A stretch of DNA of 64,000 bases from Thermovenabulum sp049723235 (GTDB lineage: Bacteria > Bacillota > Thermosediminibacteria > Thermosediminibacterales > Thermosediminibacteraceae). Positions within the stretch are counted from its first letter, which is position 1, and each line of letters begins with the position of its first letter. The stretch covers positions 1-64,000 of the forward strand of contig NZ_JBNARB010000011.1 of the NCBI RefSeq assembly GCF_049723235.1, read 5' to 3'. The notes under the pieces were generated by a model. It saw nothing but the letters and a program-made list of their open reading frames with translations, had not been told where the DNA came from and did no database searches. Both the position numbers and the translations under genes were made by a program. Positions 27,285 through 34,910 of the stretch are shown piece after piece.

Positions 27285-28022
27285 GTGTTTAGAATAATAA
27301 TAGATTTTTTTAAAAATCACATTTATAGTATTAGGATTTTTATCAAGAGAAAACTTTTAAGATTTTTTAAAAAGCCGATTTATTATATCTCCGGAACAGA
27401 GACTTTACCACCACCTTTAACATTGGAGGAAGAAGCTCAGCTGCTAAAAAAATTGGAAGAAGGAGATTTTTCGGTAAGAAATGTATTGATTGAGAGAAAT
27501 TTAAGATTGGTAGTATATATTGCGCGAAAATTTGAAAACACATATTGTCCCATTGAGGACCTGATATCCATCGGAACCATTGGACTTATTAAAGCGATAA
27601 ACACCTACGATCCAACAAAAAGGATTAAGCTTGCCACATATGCCTCTAAATGTATTGAGAATGAAATTTTGATGTATTTGAGAAGGAATAATAAAAATAC
27701 AGTGGAAGTTTCCATAGATGAACCTTTAAATACTGATTGGGATGGAAATGAATTGTTGCTTTCAGATATTCTTGGAACGGACGGTGAAATAATCTATAAA
27801 AGTATTGAAGAGGACGTGGAAAAGGAGTTGTTAGGAATTGCCCTGAAAAAGTTACCAAAAAGAGAGCGATCCATAATGGAACTCAGGTATGGGCTAAACG
27901 GAGGAAAAGAAAAAACGCAGAAAGAAGTTGCTGAAATCCTGGGAATCTCTCAATCATATATATCCAGATTGGAAAAAAGAATAATAAAAAGGTTAAAAAG
28001 AGAAATCGTAAGGATGATGTAA
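27285..28022 (+). CDS. sigE: RNA polymerase sporulation sigma factor E (pro-form)
   Basis: This 245-aa sigma-70 family protein drives early mother-cell transcription. It begins with a basic, hydrophobic prosequence of about 25-30 residues before FFKKPIYYISGTETLPPPL, the segment cut by SpoIIGA. Region 2 shows NLRLVVYIARKFENT and DLISIGTIGLIKAINTYDP; region 4 has PKRERSIMELRYGLNGG and a helix-turn-helix TQKEVAEILGISQSYISRLEKR. A GTG start follows GGGGGGAG. It is co-transcribed with spoIIGA. Confidence 0.97.
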   Translation: MFRIIIDFFKNHIYSIRIFIKRKLLRFFKKPIYYISGTETLPPPLTLEEEAQLLKKLEEGDFSVRNVLIERNLRLVVYIARKFENTYCPIEDLISIGTIGLIKAINTYDPTKRIKLATYASKCIENEILMYLRRNNKNTVEVSIDEPLNTDWDGNELLLSDILGTDGEIIYKSIEEDVEKELLGIALKKLPKRERSIMELRYGLNGGKEKTQKEVAEILGISQSYISRLEKRIIKRLKREIVRMM

Positions 28023-28035
28023 AAATTTTTAAAAT

Positions 28036-28065
28036 GCATAAAAACTTCCCCCTCTGGCAAGAATT
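28036..28065 (+). promoter_or_regulatory. Sigma-F-type promoter for sigG
   Basis: GCATA (28036-28040) and GGCAAGAATT (28056-28065) are separated by 15 bases. This agrees with the known forespore sigma-F consensus (about GYATA, 15 bases, GGnRAnAnTW) at every defined position. sigG (spoIIIG) is a classic sigma-F target, which makes the assignment convincing. Sigma-G, with overlapping specificity, may also use it for autoregulation. Confidence 0.78.
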
Positions 28066-28099
28066 AAAATAAGAGAGTGGAAAGTTAGGGGGAAGTTTT

Positions 28100-28873
28100 A
28101 TGAGTTTAAATAAAGTGGAAATATGCGGGGTGAATACTTCCAAGCTTCCGGTTTTATCCAACAGCAAAATGAAAGAACTCTTTTTAAAAGCTAAAAATGG
28201 AGATAAGGAAGCAAGAGAAAAATTAATTTACGGCAATTTAAGGCTGGTATTGAGCGTAATTCAAAGGTTTACTAATAGAGGGGAATATGTGGATGATTTA
28301 TTTCAGGTTGGTTGTATTGGACTTATGAAGGCAATAGATAATTTTGATTTAAATCAAAATGTTAAATTTTCCACTTATGCAGTCCCCATGATTATCGGTG
28401 AGATCAGGAGATATTTAAGGGATAACAACCCAATCCGGGTAAGCCGTTCTTTGCGGGATGTAGCGTACAAAGCTTTGCAAATCAGGGATAATCTTGTCAA
28501 TAAAAATTCCAGAGAGCCCTCTATAAATGAAATAGCAGAAGAAATGGAAGTTCCCCGGGAAGAAATAGTTTTAGCTTTGGACGCAATACAGGAACCCGTT
28601 TCTCTTTTTGAACCCATTTATCACGATGGAGGGGATCCCATATTTGTAATGGATCAAATTAGTGATGATAAAAATAACGATGAAAATTGGTTGAAAAGCA
28701 TTGCTATAAAAGAGGCTATGCAGAAGTTAAATGAGCGGGAGAAAATGATTTTAATGATGAGGTTTTTTGAAGGGAAAACTCAAATGGAAGTAGCCCAGGA
28801 AATAGGTATCTCCCAGGCTCAGGTATCAAGGCTTGAAAAATCCGCACTAAAACATATGAGAAAGTACATTTAA
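28100..28873 (+). CDS. sigG: RNA polymerase sporulation sigma factor G
   Basis: This 257-aa sigma factor directs late forespore transcription. It opens with the family-specific NKVEICGVNTSKLPVLSN stretch, followed by region 2 (YGNLRLVLSVIQRF, DDLFQVGCIGLMKAIDNFD, KFSTYAVPMIIGEIRRYL), region 3 (REPSINEIAEEMEVPREEI) and region 4 (EREKMILMMRFFEGKTQMEVAQEIGISQAQVSRLEK). It is adjacent to sigE as in most spore formers, with a probable sigma-F promoter in the gap. The start ATG follows GGGGGAAG. Confidence 0.97.
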   Translation: MSLNKVEICGVNTSKLPVLSNSKMKELFLKAKNGDKEAREKLIYGNLRLVLSVIQRFTNRGEYVDDLFQVGCIGLMKAIDNFDLNQNVKFSTYAVPMIIGEIRRYLRDNNPIRVSRSLRDVAYKALQIRDNLVNKNSREPSINEIAEEMEVPREEIVLALDAIQEPVSLFEPIYHDGGDPIFVMDQISDDKNNDENWLKSIAIKEAMQKLNEREKMILMMRFFEGKTQMEVAQEIGISQAQVSRLEKSALKHMRKYI

Positions 28874-28887
28874 AAGGGGTGAAAAAA

Positions 28888-29040
28888 GTGCTAAAAAGAT
28901 TAATAGCGTTAGTACTGATAATGCTTATCTTCGTATTGTATTATTTAACTCCAAAATCCATTGTAGCCTATAACACAAACAATTTGAATTTTGATAATAC
29001 CTCAAAGACAAAGGTAGTAATGCAAATAAAAGAAGAATGA
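28888..29040 (+). CDS. Single-pass membrane peptide after sigG, 50 aa
   Basis: GTG 28888 lies 7 bases after AAAAGGGGTG and starts a 50-codon frame. The product has two or three basic residues, a hydrophobic segment at about residues 5-21 (LIALVLIMLIFVLYYL) and a polar Asn/Thr-rich tail. It could be a membrane anchor or an uncleaved signal peptide with a small outside domain. It lies 14 bases after sigG and before a terminator, so it should be expressed with sigG in the forespore. I do not recognise it; small membrane peptides are common in sporulation regulons. Confidence 0.6.
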   Translation: MLKRLIALVLIMLIFVLYYLTPKSIVAYNTNNLNFDNTSKTKVVMQIKEE

Positions 29041-29069
29041 AAGCCTCCTAAAAAGGCTTTTTATTTTTT
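29040..29069 (+). terminator. Rho-independent terminator after the sigG operon
   Basis: AAAGCCT / AGGCTTT form a 7-bp stem with a 7-base loop followed by TTATTTTTT, starting at the stop codon of the 50-aa gene. Confidence 0.85.
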
Positions 29070-29134
29070 CTCATTTTATAAAAGGCGGTTTAATAAAATA
29101 TTTATTAGAACTTAGAAATAATGGAGGGAATTGT

Positions 29135-29386
29135 ATGTTAAAAGCTACCGATTTGAGGCAAAAGGAGGTAATAAATATTTTTGATGGTAAAAAAATGGGA
29201 TTTATAGTAGATATAGATATTGATACGGACTACGGGAAAATAAAATCTATTGTATTGCCCGGGGTTTCAAGAGGGTTTAATTTATTTTTGAGGAGTGAAG
29301 AAATTGAAATACCCTGGGAAAAGGTAAAAAAAATAGGAGAGGATGTAATACTTGTAGAATATCAGGATACATTAAAAAAAGGATAA
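29135..29386 (+). CDS. YlmC/YmxH-family PRC-barrel protein
   Basis: This 83-aa protein has a single PRC-barrel domain: DLRQKEVINIFDGKKMGFIVDIDID, then KIKSIVLPG and EIEIPWEKVKKIGEDVILVE. It matches the YlmC/YmxH family found after sigG in spore-forming Firmicutes and annotated as sporulation-related; a molecular role is not known. It stands between two terminators and so is a separate transcript. GGAGGG precedes the ATG. Confidence 0.88.
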   Translation: MLKATDLRQKEVINIFDGKKMGFIVDIDIDTDYGKIKSIVLPGVSRGFNLFLRSEEIEIPWEKVKKIGEDVILVEYQDTLKKG

Positions 29387-29387
29387 T

Positions 29388-29414
29388 AAGGCTTTAAAAG
29401 CCTTTTTATTTTTT
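29388..29414 (+). terminator. Rho-independent terminator after the YlmC gene
   Basis: AAGGCTTTAAAAGCCTT is a compact inverted repeat followed by TTTATTTTTT, starting one base after the stop codon. Confidence 0.8.
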
Positions 29415-29461
29415 GTATTAATGATTATAATTGAAGTGAAAGCAATAAGGGGGAATAAGTA

Positions 29462-31117
29462 TTGCGCTGGGAAATAAAAAAGAAGTTACAGCAACTAAAA
29501 GATTCGGAGCTTCCTTTAATTCAGATTAAAGAGTATGGTTCTGCTTTGGTGAATTTTGCCCTGGTTTTTCCGAATACCTATAATATCGGCATGACGAATT
29601 TGGGATTTCATTCTATATACCGGGAAGTTAACAAAAGAAAAGATTCTCTATGCCATAGGGCTTTTTTCTTCGGCAAGGGGTTTAAACCTTACACCATTGA
29701 AGCGCAAAAGGAAATTTCTTCATATGATATTATAGGTTTTTCTATATCTTATGAGATGGATTATATAAATATCCTTGAAGTATTAAAGGAATCAAATATC
29801 CCTTTTCTTGCCCGGGACAGGGATTTCCCATTAGTTATGGCAGGAGGGCCTGCCGTTACATTTAATCCGGAACCTTTATCACAATTTTTTGATTTTTTCG
29901 TTATTGGTGAAGGGGAAGAGGTAATTCATGAGATAATGGAAGTGATGGAGGAAAATAAAACAGCAAAAAAAGAAGACGTATTAGAAATGCTTTCTCAAAT
30001 AGAAGGGGTATACGTTCCGTTACTTTATAAGAAGGAAAGAGGCAGGATAAAGAAGCGCTATTTGAGAAATCTTAATGATTTTTTTACGGAAACCGCGGTA
30101 TTTACAAAGAATAACGAGTTTAAGGATATGTTTTTGATTGAGATTTCCCGCGGTTGCGGTAGGAACTGCAGGTTCTGTATGGCCGGATATTGCTACAGAA
30201 TTCCGAGGATAAGGGATTTAGAAGTTGTCCTGAAAAGGGCGGAGTTTGCCAAAAAATTTACTGACAAAGTGGGTCTTGTAGGGGCGGCGGTATCGGATTA
30301 CCCGGATATTGAAAAACTTTCCCGGGAATTGATGAAAAGGAATATTAAGTTTTCTGTTTCCTCTTTAAGGGCTGATTCCTTGGTTACCCCTCTCCTTGAG
30401 GGCCTTTCTTTCAGCAATCATAAAACCCTCACCGTTGCGCCTGAAGCTGGATCGGAAAGGCTAAGGAAAATAATAAATAAAGGGATAAAAGAGGAAGACA
30501 TTTATAAAGCGGCAGAGGGAGCATTTAAATTCGGAATAAAAAATCTGAAACTTTATTATATGGTAGGTATCCCTACCGAGAAAGATTCTGATATAGATGA
30601 GATGGTAGTTTTTTTAAAAAATCTGAAATACTTTATGATAAATATCGGGAATAAAACCGGGGAACTTACAGTCAGCATTAATCCTTTTATACCTAAACCC
30701 TTTACTCCCTTCCAATGGTTTGGTATGGAAAAAGAAAATATATTGGAAGAAAGGATAAACAGGATAAAAAGCACTTTAAAACCCTTGGGGATAAAGGTAA
30801 TAAATGAAAGCCCGAGATTGTCCGTAATACAAGCATCTTTAGCAAGAGGAGATAAGGAGAGCGGGAATTTGATTTTAAAAGCCCACGAAAGAGGAGGCAA
30901 AACAACGGATTTTAAAAACATTGATATTAATGGGAAAGATATATATTTTTATGCCTATAGAAATTTAGATTTATACGAAGAACTACCCTGGGATATAATT
31001 AACATGGGATTTGATGAGGAGTTACTAAAAAGAGAATATAAAAAGGCTTTGAAAGAAGAAAGTACGAGCCCCTGCACTAAAGAAAAATGTAAATTATGTA
31101 TGATCTGTGAAAAATGA
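29462..31117 (+). CDS. B12-binding-type radical SAM protein of unknown function
   Basis: This 551-aa protein has an N-terminal Rossmann-like (cobalamin-binding-type) domain, about residues 20-190, with FPNTYNIGMTNLGF and VMAGGPAVTFNPEPLS. A radical SAM core follows with SRGCGRNCRFCMAGY (cluster cysteines at about 232-239), and a C-terminal tail ends in CTKEKCKLCMICE, an extra cysteine cluster. It belongs to the uncharacterised B12-domain radical SAM group (related to the TIGR03960 family). The typical cobalamin DxHxxG motif is not obvious, so true B12 binding is unproven. The TTG start is supported by AAGGGGG. It may be co-transcribed with pgeF, whose possible first ATG overlaps its stop. Confidence 0.82.
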   Translation: MRWEIKKKLQQLKDSELPLIQIKEYGSALVNFALVFPNTYNIGMTNLGFHSIYREVNKRKDSLCHRAFFFGKGFKPYTIEAQKEISSYDIIGFSISYEMDYINILEVLKESNIPFLARDRDFPLVMAGGPAVTFNPEPLSQFFDFFVIGEGEEVIHEIMEVMEENKTAKKEDVLEMLSQIEGVYVPLLYKKERGRIKKRYLRNLNDFFTETAVFTKNNEFKDMFLIEISRGCGRNCRFCMAGYCYRIPRIRDLEVVLKRAEFAKKFTDKVGLVGAAVSDYPDIEKLSRELMKRNIKFSVSSLRADSLVTPLLEGLSFSNHKTLTVAPEAGSERLRKIINKGIKEEDIYKAAEGAFKFGIKNLKLYYMVGIPTEKDSDIDEMVVFLKNLKYFMINIGNKTGELTVSINPFIPKPFTPFQWFGMEKENILEERINRIKSTLKPLGIKVINESPRLSVIQASLARGDKESGNLILKAHERGGKTTDFKNIDINGKDIYFYAYRNLDLYEELPWDIINMGFDEELLKREYKKALKEESTSPCTKEKCKLCMICEK

Positions 31118-31137
31118 TTTTACGGGTGGTGCAAAAA

Positions 31138-31920
31138 ATGACCTTTGAATTAAGAGAAAGGAATGGAGTAAAGTTCTTTATTATTCCTGCTTTTGAAGCT
31201 ACGGGAATTGTAAGACACGGTTTTTCAGCAAAACCTTTAGATTTTGCTATTAAAAAGCAGGATAAAAGAAATGAAGCCATCTTGAATTTTAGAGAATTCT
31301 GTAAAATATTAGGGGTTAACCATGAAAACCTTGTGTTATCCGATCAAATTCACGAAGATAAAGTATATTATGCAAAAGAAGAAGATAGGGGAAAAGGAAT
31401 TTTGAGGGACTCGAATATTAAAGGGCAGGATGCCCTTATTACGGATAGAAAAAATGTCGCTCTTGTTACATTTTATGCGGATTGCGTTCCGCTATTTTTC
31501 CTCGATAAAGAAAAACCTGCAATTGGCCTTGCCCATTCTGGATGGCGGGGGACTGCAAAAAGGATAGGGAAAAAAACAATTTTGAAAATGGTAGAATATT
31601 TTAGAACAAACCCGGAAAATCTTTTAGCCGGGATAGGGCCGTGTATTGGAAGATGTTGTTTTGAGGTAGATGAGCCAGTGATAGATGTCTTTAGAAAGGA
31701 AAATTTCAATTACGGTGATTTTACCTTTTTTAAAGGCAAAGGAAAATGGATGATGGACCTTGTTTTGGCAAATAAAATCATCCTTATGGAAGCAGGGGTA
31801 AAAGAAAAAAACATTATAGAAAGTGGTTATTGTACTTTTTGTAATCGGGATTTATTATTCTCCTATAGAAGAGAAAAAGAAAAGGCGGGTAGCCTTGTTG
31901 CCATTATAGAATTGGTTTGA
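31138..31920 (+). CDS. pgeF: Multicopper-oxidase-like PgeF (YfiH/YlmD family)
   Basis: This 260-aa protein of the laccase-domain family is described as a peptidoglycan editing factor (in E. coli it removes wrongly placed L-Ser from precursors); family members are also reported as purine nucleosidases. Metal/catalytic residues are visible in YADCVPLFFLD, LAHSGWRGT and GIGPCIGRCCFEV. ATG 31138 follows GGTGGTG by 6 bases; an ATG at 31114 overlaps the upstream stop codon (ATGA) but lacks a clear ribosome site. In many Firmicutes it sits near the sigE/sigG region, as here. Confidence 0.9.
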   Translation: MTFELRERNGVKFFIIPAFEATGIVRHGFSAKPLDFAIKKQDKRNEAILNFREFCKILGVNHENLVLSDQIHEDKVYYAKEEDRGKGILRDSNIKGQDALITDRKNVALVTFYADCVPLFFLDKEKPAIGLAHSGWRGTAKRIGKKTILKMVEYFRTNPENLLAGIGPCIGRCCFEVDEPVIDVFRKENFNYGDFTFFKGKGKWMMDLVLANKIILMEAGVKEKNIIESGYCTFCNRDLLFSYRREKEKAGSLVAIIELV

Positions 31921-31934
31921 CAAGGGGGGAAATT

Positions 31935-32630
31935 ATGGCCAATGAAAAAATATTGATAGTAGACGATGAGCCCAATATATTGGAACTTCTAAAATTTAAT
32001 TTAGAAAACAATGGATTTAAAGTAATTAAAGCTTTAAACGGTGAACAAGCTTTAGAATTGATAAAATTAGAAAAACCGGATTTAATTCTTTTGGATGTTA
32101 TGCTTCCGGGAATAGATGGATATGAATTATGTAAAATTCTAAGGAGAAAAACAGATACTTCAGAAATACCTATAATATTAATTACAGCAAAAAACGAAGA
32201 AATAGATAAAATTTTGGGCTTAGAAATTGGAGCTGATGATTATATTACAAAACCTTTCAGCGTGAGAGAATTGATTGCAAGGGTGAAGGCCGTACTTCGC
32301 AGGGTAGAAAAAAAGGAGAAGGGAGAAAATACGATAAGGATTTCGGATATTTGTATAGAAGTTGATAAATTTGAAGTTACCGTAGATGGAAGGAAAATTG
32401 ATCTAACACCAAAAGAATTTCAACTGTTAAAACTTTTTGCCCAAAACCCGGGCAGGGTTTTTTCAAGAGATTATTTGCTGGAAAAAATCTGGGGGTATGA
32501 TTACCTGGGAGATACGAGAACCGTAGATGTGCATATAAGGCATTTAAGGCAAAAATTAGGAGATGAACAAGATGAACCTAAATATATAGAAACGGTTAGA
32601 GGGATAGGATATAAGTTCAAAGAAAAGTGA
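31935..32630 (+). CDS. phoP: Phosphate response regulator PhoP (PhoB family)
   Basis: This 231-aa OmpR-type regulator has a receiver domain with the acidic pair at residues 10-11, phosphoacceptor Asp54 (LILLDVMLPG) and the conserved Lys in ITKPFSVREL. A winged-helix domain follows with LTPKEFQLLKLFAQNPGRVFSR and TVDVHIRHLRQKLG. It is followed by the sensor kinase and by pstB-phoU, so it is most likely the phosphate-starvation regulator. ATG 31935 fits AAGGGGGG; the frame extends to 31917 without a site. Its probable binding boxes are at 34042-34080. Confidence 0.9.
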   Translation: MANEKILIVDDEPNILELLKFNLENNGFKVIKALNGEQALELIKLEKPDLILLDVMLPGIDGYELCKILRRKTDTSEIPIILITAKNEEIDKILGLEIGADDYITKPFSVRELIARVKAVLRRVEKKEKGENTIRISDICIEVDKFEVTVDGRKIDLTPKEFQLLKLFAQNPGRVFSRDYLLEKIWGYDYLGDTRTVDVHIRHLRQKLGDEQDEPKYIETVRGIGYKFKEK

Positions 32631-32650
32631 ATTTTGGGAAGGTGCCTTAA

Positions 32651-34042
32651 ATGCTTGATAAAAAAATAAAATTCTTTTTCATTTTTGAAGGTATTATTAC
32701 CCTTTTTTTAGCCATTGATTTTATATTATTTTCCCCGTCACAAGGTATACTGGAGATTTTTGCGAAATATAAATTTTTAGCCTGGATTGTAATTGGAAAA
32801 TTAATCCTGGTAATTGTTAATATTTACGTTTTATTTAATGCTTATTTTCGAGCGAAAGAAAAGCTTATATTTCCGATACAAAAAATTACGAAAATATTAC
32901 AAAATTTTGCTTTGGGGAACTTCGAAAGAACAATTCATTATTCGTGGTCAAACGAAGTGGGTGACTTGAGCAATGCTGTCAACAGGATTGGAAAAAGATT
33001 CCGGCAGTTAACTGAGGAATATTCGTTTTTAAAGGAAAACTTTTATCAACTTTTAGATTGTATTGAAGAAGGGGTCCTTTTTCTTTACGGCAATACAAAA
33101 ATATTTTTTTTAAATAAAAAAGCTACCGAATTGTTAGGAATGCCTTTAGAAAAAATTACCGGAAAGAGCTTATTGAGCGTTATAAGGAATTACGAAATAA
33201 TTAAGAAAACGGAAGAGGCTTTAAAGGATGGAAAAATTAGAGAGCTGAATTTGAGCTATTTTATAAAGGAAGGTACCTATAAGATATTGATTATTCCGGT
33301 TAAAGAGAATTTAAAAATAATAAACTGTGTAATATTAATTAAAGATTTGACCTATGTAAAAAATATGGAGAAAGTAAAAACCGAGCTTATAGCGAATATC
33401 TCCCATGAACTTAAAACTCCTATTACCTCAATCAAAGGGTTTATTGAAACCTTGCTGGATGGAGCATTCAAAGACGAAGAAATCACATTGAGATTTTTGA
33501 ATATTATCGATTTTGAGATAGGCAGGCTTTACAGGCTTATTGTAGACTTGATAAATCTTTCTGAAATTGAATCGGGGCACTTAAAGATTAAAAAAGAAAA
33601 ATTAAAATTGGAGGAAGTTTTCGAAGAAATAAATTTGATTTTTAAGAAACGTTTTGAAGAGAAAAACTTAGAATTCAGTTATAAAAGTTCGATAAGTGAG
33701 CTGATTAGTGACAGGGACAAATTGATGCAGATATTGATTAACCTGGTAGACAATGCTATAAAATATACTCCCGAAGGGGGTAAAATATGGATAGAATCGG
33801 AAGGGCAAAATAAAGAAGTAACAATAAAAGTTTGCGATACCGGAATCGGAATACCCGAGGAGCATATAGGGAGGATTTTTGAAAGGTTTTATAGAGTGGA
33901 CAAGGCCCGTAGCCGTGAAAGCGGAGGAAGTGGATTAGGCCTTGCTATTGTAAAACATTTAGCAGGAGCCCTTGGAGCAGAGATAAAGGTAGAAAGTAGG
34001 TTGAATCAAGGGACTAAATTTATTATTACCTTTAAAAGTTAA
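32651..34042 (+). CDS. phoR: Phosphate sensor histidine kinase PhoR
   Basis: This 463-aa membrane kinase has two hydrophobic segments (about residues 8-28 and 43-65) with almost no extracellular loop. A HAMP-like linker comes next, then a PAS domain (about 128-235), HisKA with phospho-accepting His252 (NISHELKTPITS), and an ATPase domain with NLVDNAIKYTPEGG, DTGIGIPEEH and GSGLGLAIVKHL. The lack of a sensing domain outside suggests that it reads phosphate through PstB/PhoU, as described for E. coli PhoR. A ribosome site (GGGAAGG) precedes the ATG. It is in one operon with phoP. Confidence 0.9.
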   Translation: MLDKKIKFFFIFEGIITLFLAIDFILFSPSQGILEIFAKYKFLAWIVIGKLILVIVNIYVLFNAYFRAKEKLIFPIQKITKILQNFALGNFERTIHYSWSNEVGDLSNAVNRIGKRFRQLTEEYSFLKENFYQLLDCIEEGVLFLYGNTKIFFLNKKATELLGMPLEKITGKSLLSVIRNYEIIKKTEEALKDGKIRELNLSYFIKEGTYKILIIPVKENLKIINCVILIKDLTYVKNMEKVKTELIANISHELKTPITSIKGFIETLLDGAFKDEEITLRFLNIIDFEIGRLYRLIVDLINLSEIESGHLKIKKEKLKLEEVFEEINLIFKKRFEEKNLEFSYKSSISELISDRDKLMQILINLVDNAIKYTPEGGKIWIESEGQNKEVTIKVCDTGIGIPEEHIGRIFERFYRVDKARSRESGGSGLGLAIVKHLAGALGAEIKVESRLNQGTKFIITFKS

Positions 34043-34080
34043 TCACAAAAAATTAACAAATTGTAAAATTGCATTTAACA
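34042..34080 (+). promoter_or_regulatory. Pho box: four 6-bp repeats, 11-bp period
   Basis: ATCACA (34042), TTAACA (34053), TAAAAT (34064) and TTAACA (34075) follow each other with 5-base spacers. This fits the PhoP-binding arrangement known in Bacillus (repeats of TTaACA spaced by about 5 bases). An AT-rich TAAAAT (34090-34095) could be the -10 element. The boxes lie directly before pstB-phoU, so phosphate-dependent activation of these genes is inferred. Confidence 0.72.
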
Positions 34081-34132
34081 TGCTTTTATTAAAATAAAAA
34101 TAATTAATTTACTGCTCGAGGGGGAGATTAAA

Positions 34133-34888
34133 ATAGAAGATAAAATAATAACAGAAAATCTAAACTTTTATTACGGAAATTATCAAGCTTTAAGAAATAT
34201 AAACTTAACGATAAAAAATAAAAAGGTAACCGCCTTAATAGGACCGTCAGGATGCGGCAAATCCACGTTTTTAAGGACTTTAAACAGGATGAACGACTTA
34301 ATTGAAGGATCGAGGGTGTCGGGTAAGATTATACTGGATGGAAAAAATATTTATGAGCCCGGTGTGGATGTGGTGGAATTAAGGAAAAGGGTGGGAATGG
34401 TATTTCAAAAGCCAAATCCTTTTCCCATGTCGATTTACGATAATGTGGCTTACGGTCCTCGAATTCATGGAATGAAAGATAGAACAAAACTTGATGAAAT
34501 TGTGGAAAAAAGCTTAAAAGCGTCGGCTTTATGGGATGAGGTTAAGGATAGGCTAAAAAGTTCTGCTCTGGGTCTATCGGGGGGGCAACAGCAGAGACTT
34601 TGCATTGCAAGGGTTTTAGCTGTGGAACCTGATGTAATTTTAATGGACGAACCCTGTTCTGCCTTGGATCCTATTTCTACAATGAAAATAGAAGAACTGA
34701 TTATAGATTTAAAAGAGAAATACACCATTGTTATCGTTACCCATAACATGCAGCAGGCAGGAAGGGTGTCGGATTTTACGGCATTTTTCTTAAACGGAGA
34801 ACTTGTAGAGTACGGAATAACGGAAGAAGTCTTTTATAACCCTAAGAATAAAAAGACGGAAGATTATATTACGGGGCGTTTTGGATAA
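34133..34888 (+). CDS. pstB: Phosphate ABC transporter ATPase PstB (apparent AUA start)
   Basis: This ABC ATPase of 251 aa would energise Pst phosphate uptake. Walker A is GPSGCGKST (residues 37-45), the signature is LSGGQQQRL and Walker B is VILMDEPCSALDP. The conserved N-terminus (ENLNFYYGNYQALRNINL) is encoded in frame from about 34150, but no ATG, GTG or TTG exists upstream of it in that frame. The only codon at proper distance (6 bases) from the strong site GAGGGGGAG is ATA at 34133. ATT 34127 abuts the site. The first ATG (34289) would remove Walker A. No pstS, pstC or pstA is present. Confidence 0.9.
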   Translation: MEDKIITENLNFYYGNYQALRNINLTIKNKKVTALIGPSGCGKSTFLRTLNRMNDLIEGSRVSGKIILDGKNIYEPGVDVVELRKRVGMVFQKPNPFPMSIYDNVAYGPRIHGMKDRTKLDEIVEKSLKASALWDEVKDRLKSSALGLSGGQQQRLCIARVLAVEPDVILMDEPCSALDPISTMKIEELIIDLKEKYTIVIVTHNMQQAGRVSDFTAFFLNGELVEYGITEEVFYNPKNKKTEDYITGRFG

Positions 34889-34910
34889 TTAAGATTAGGA
34901 GGGAAAGCCT

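Noticed and set aside
34289..34888. pstB starting at the first ATG (34289), 199 aa
   Set aside because: This start would remove Walker A and the conserved N-terminal strand, which are encoded in frame just upstream behind a strong ribosome site.
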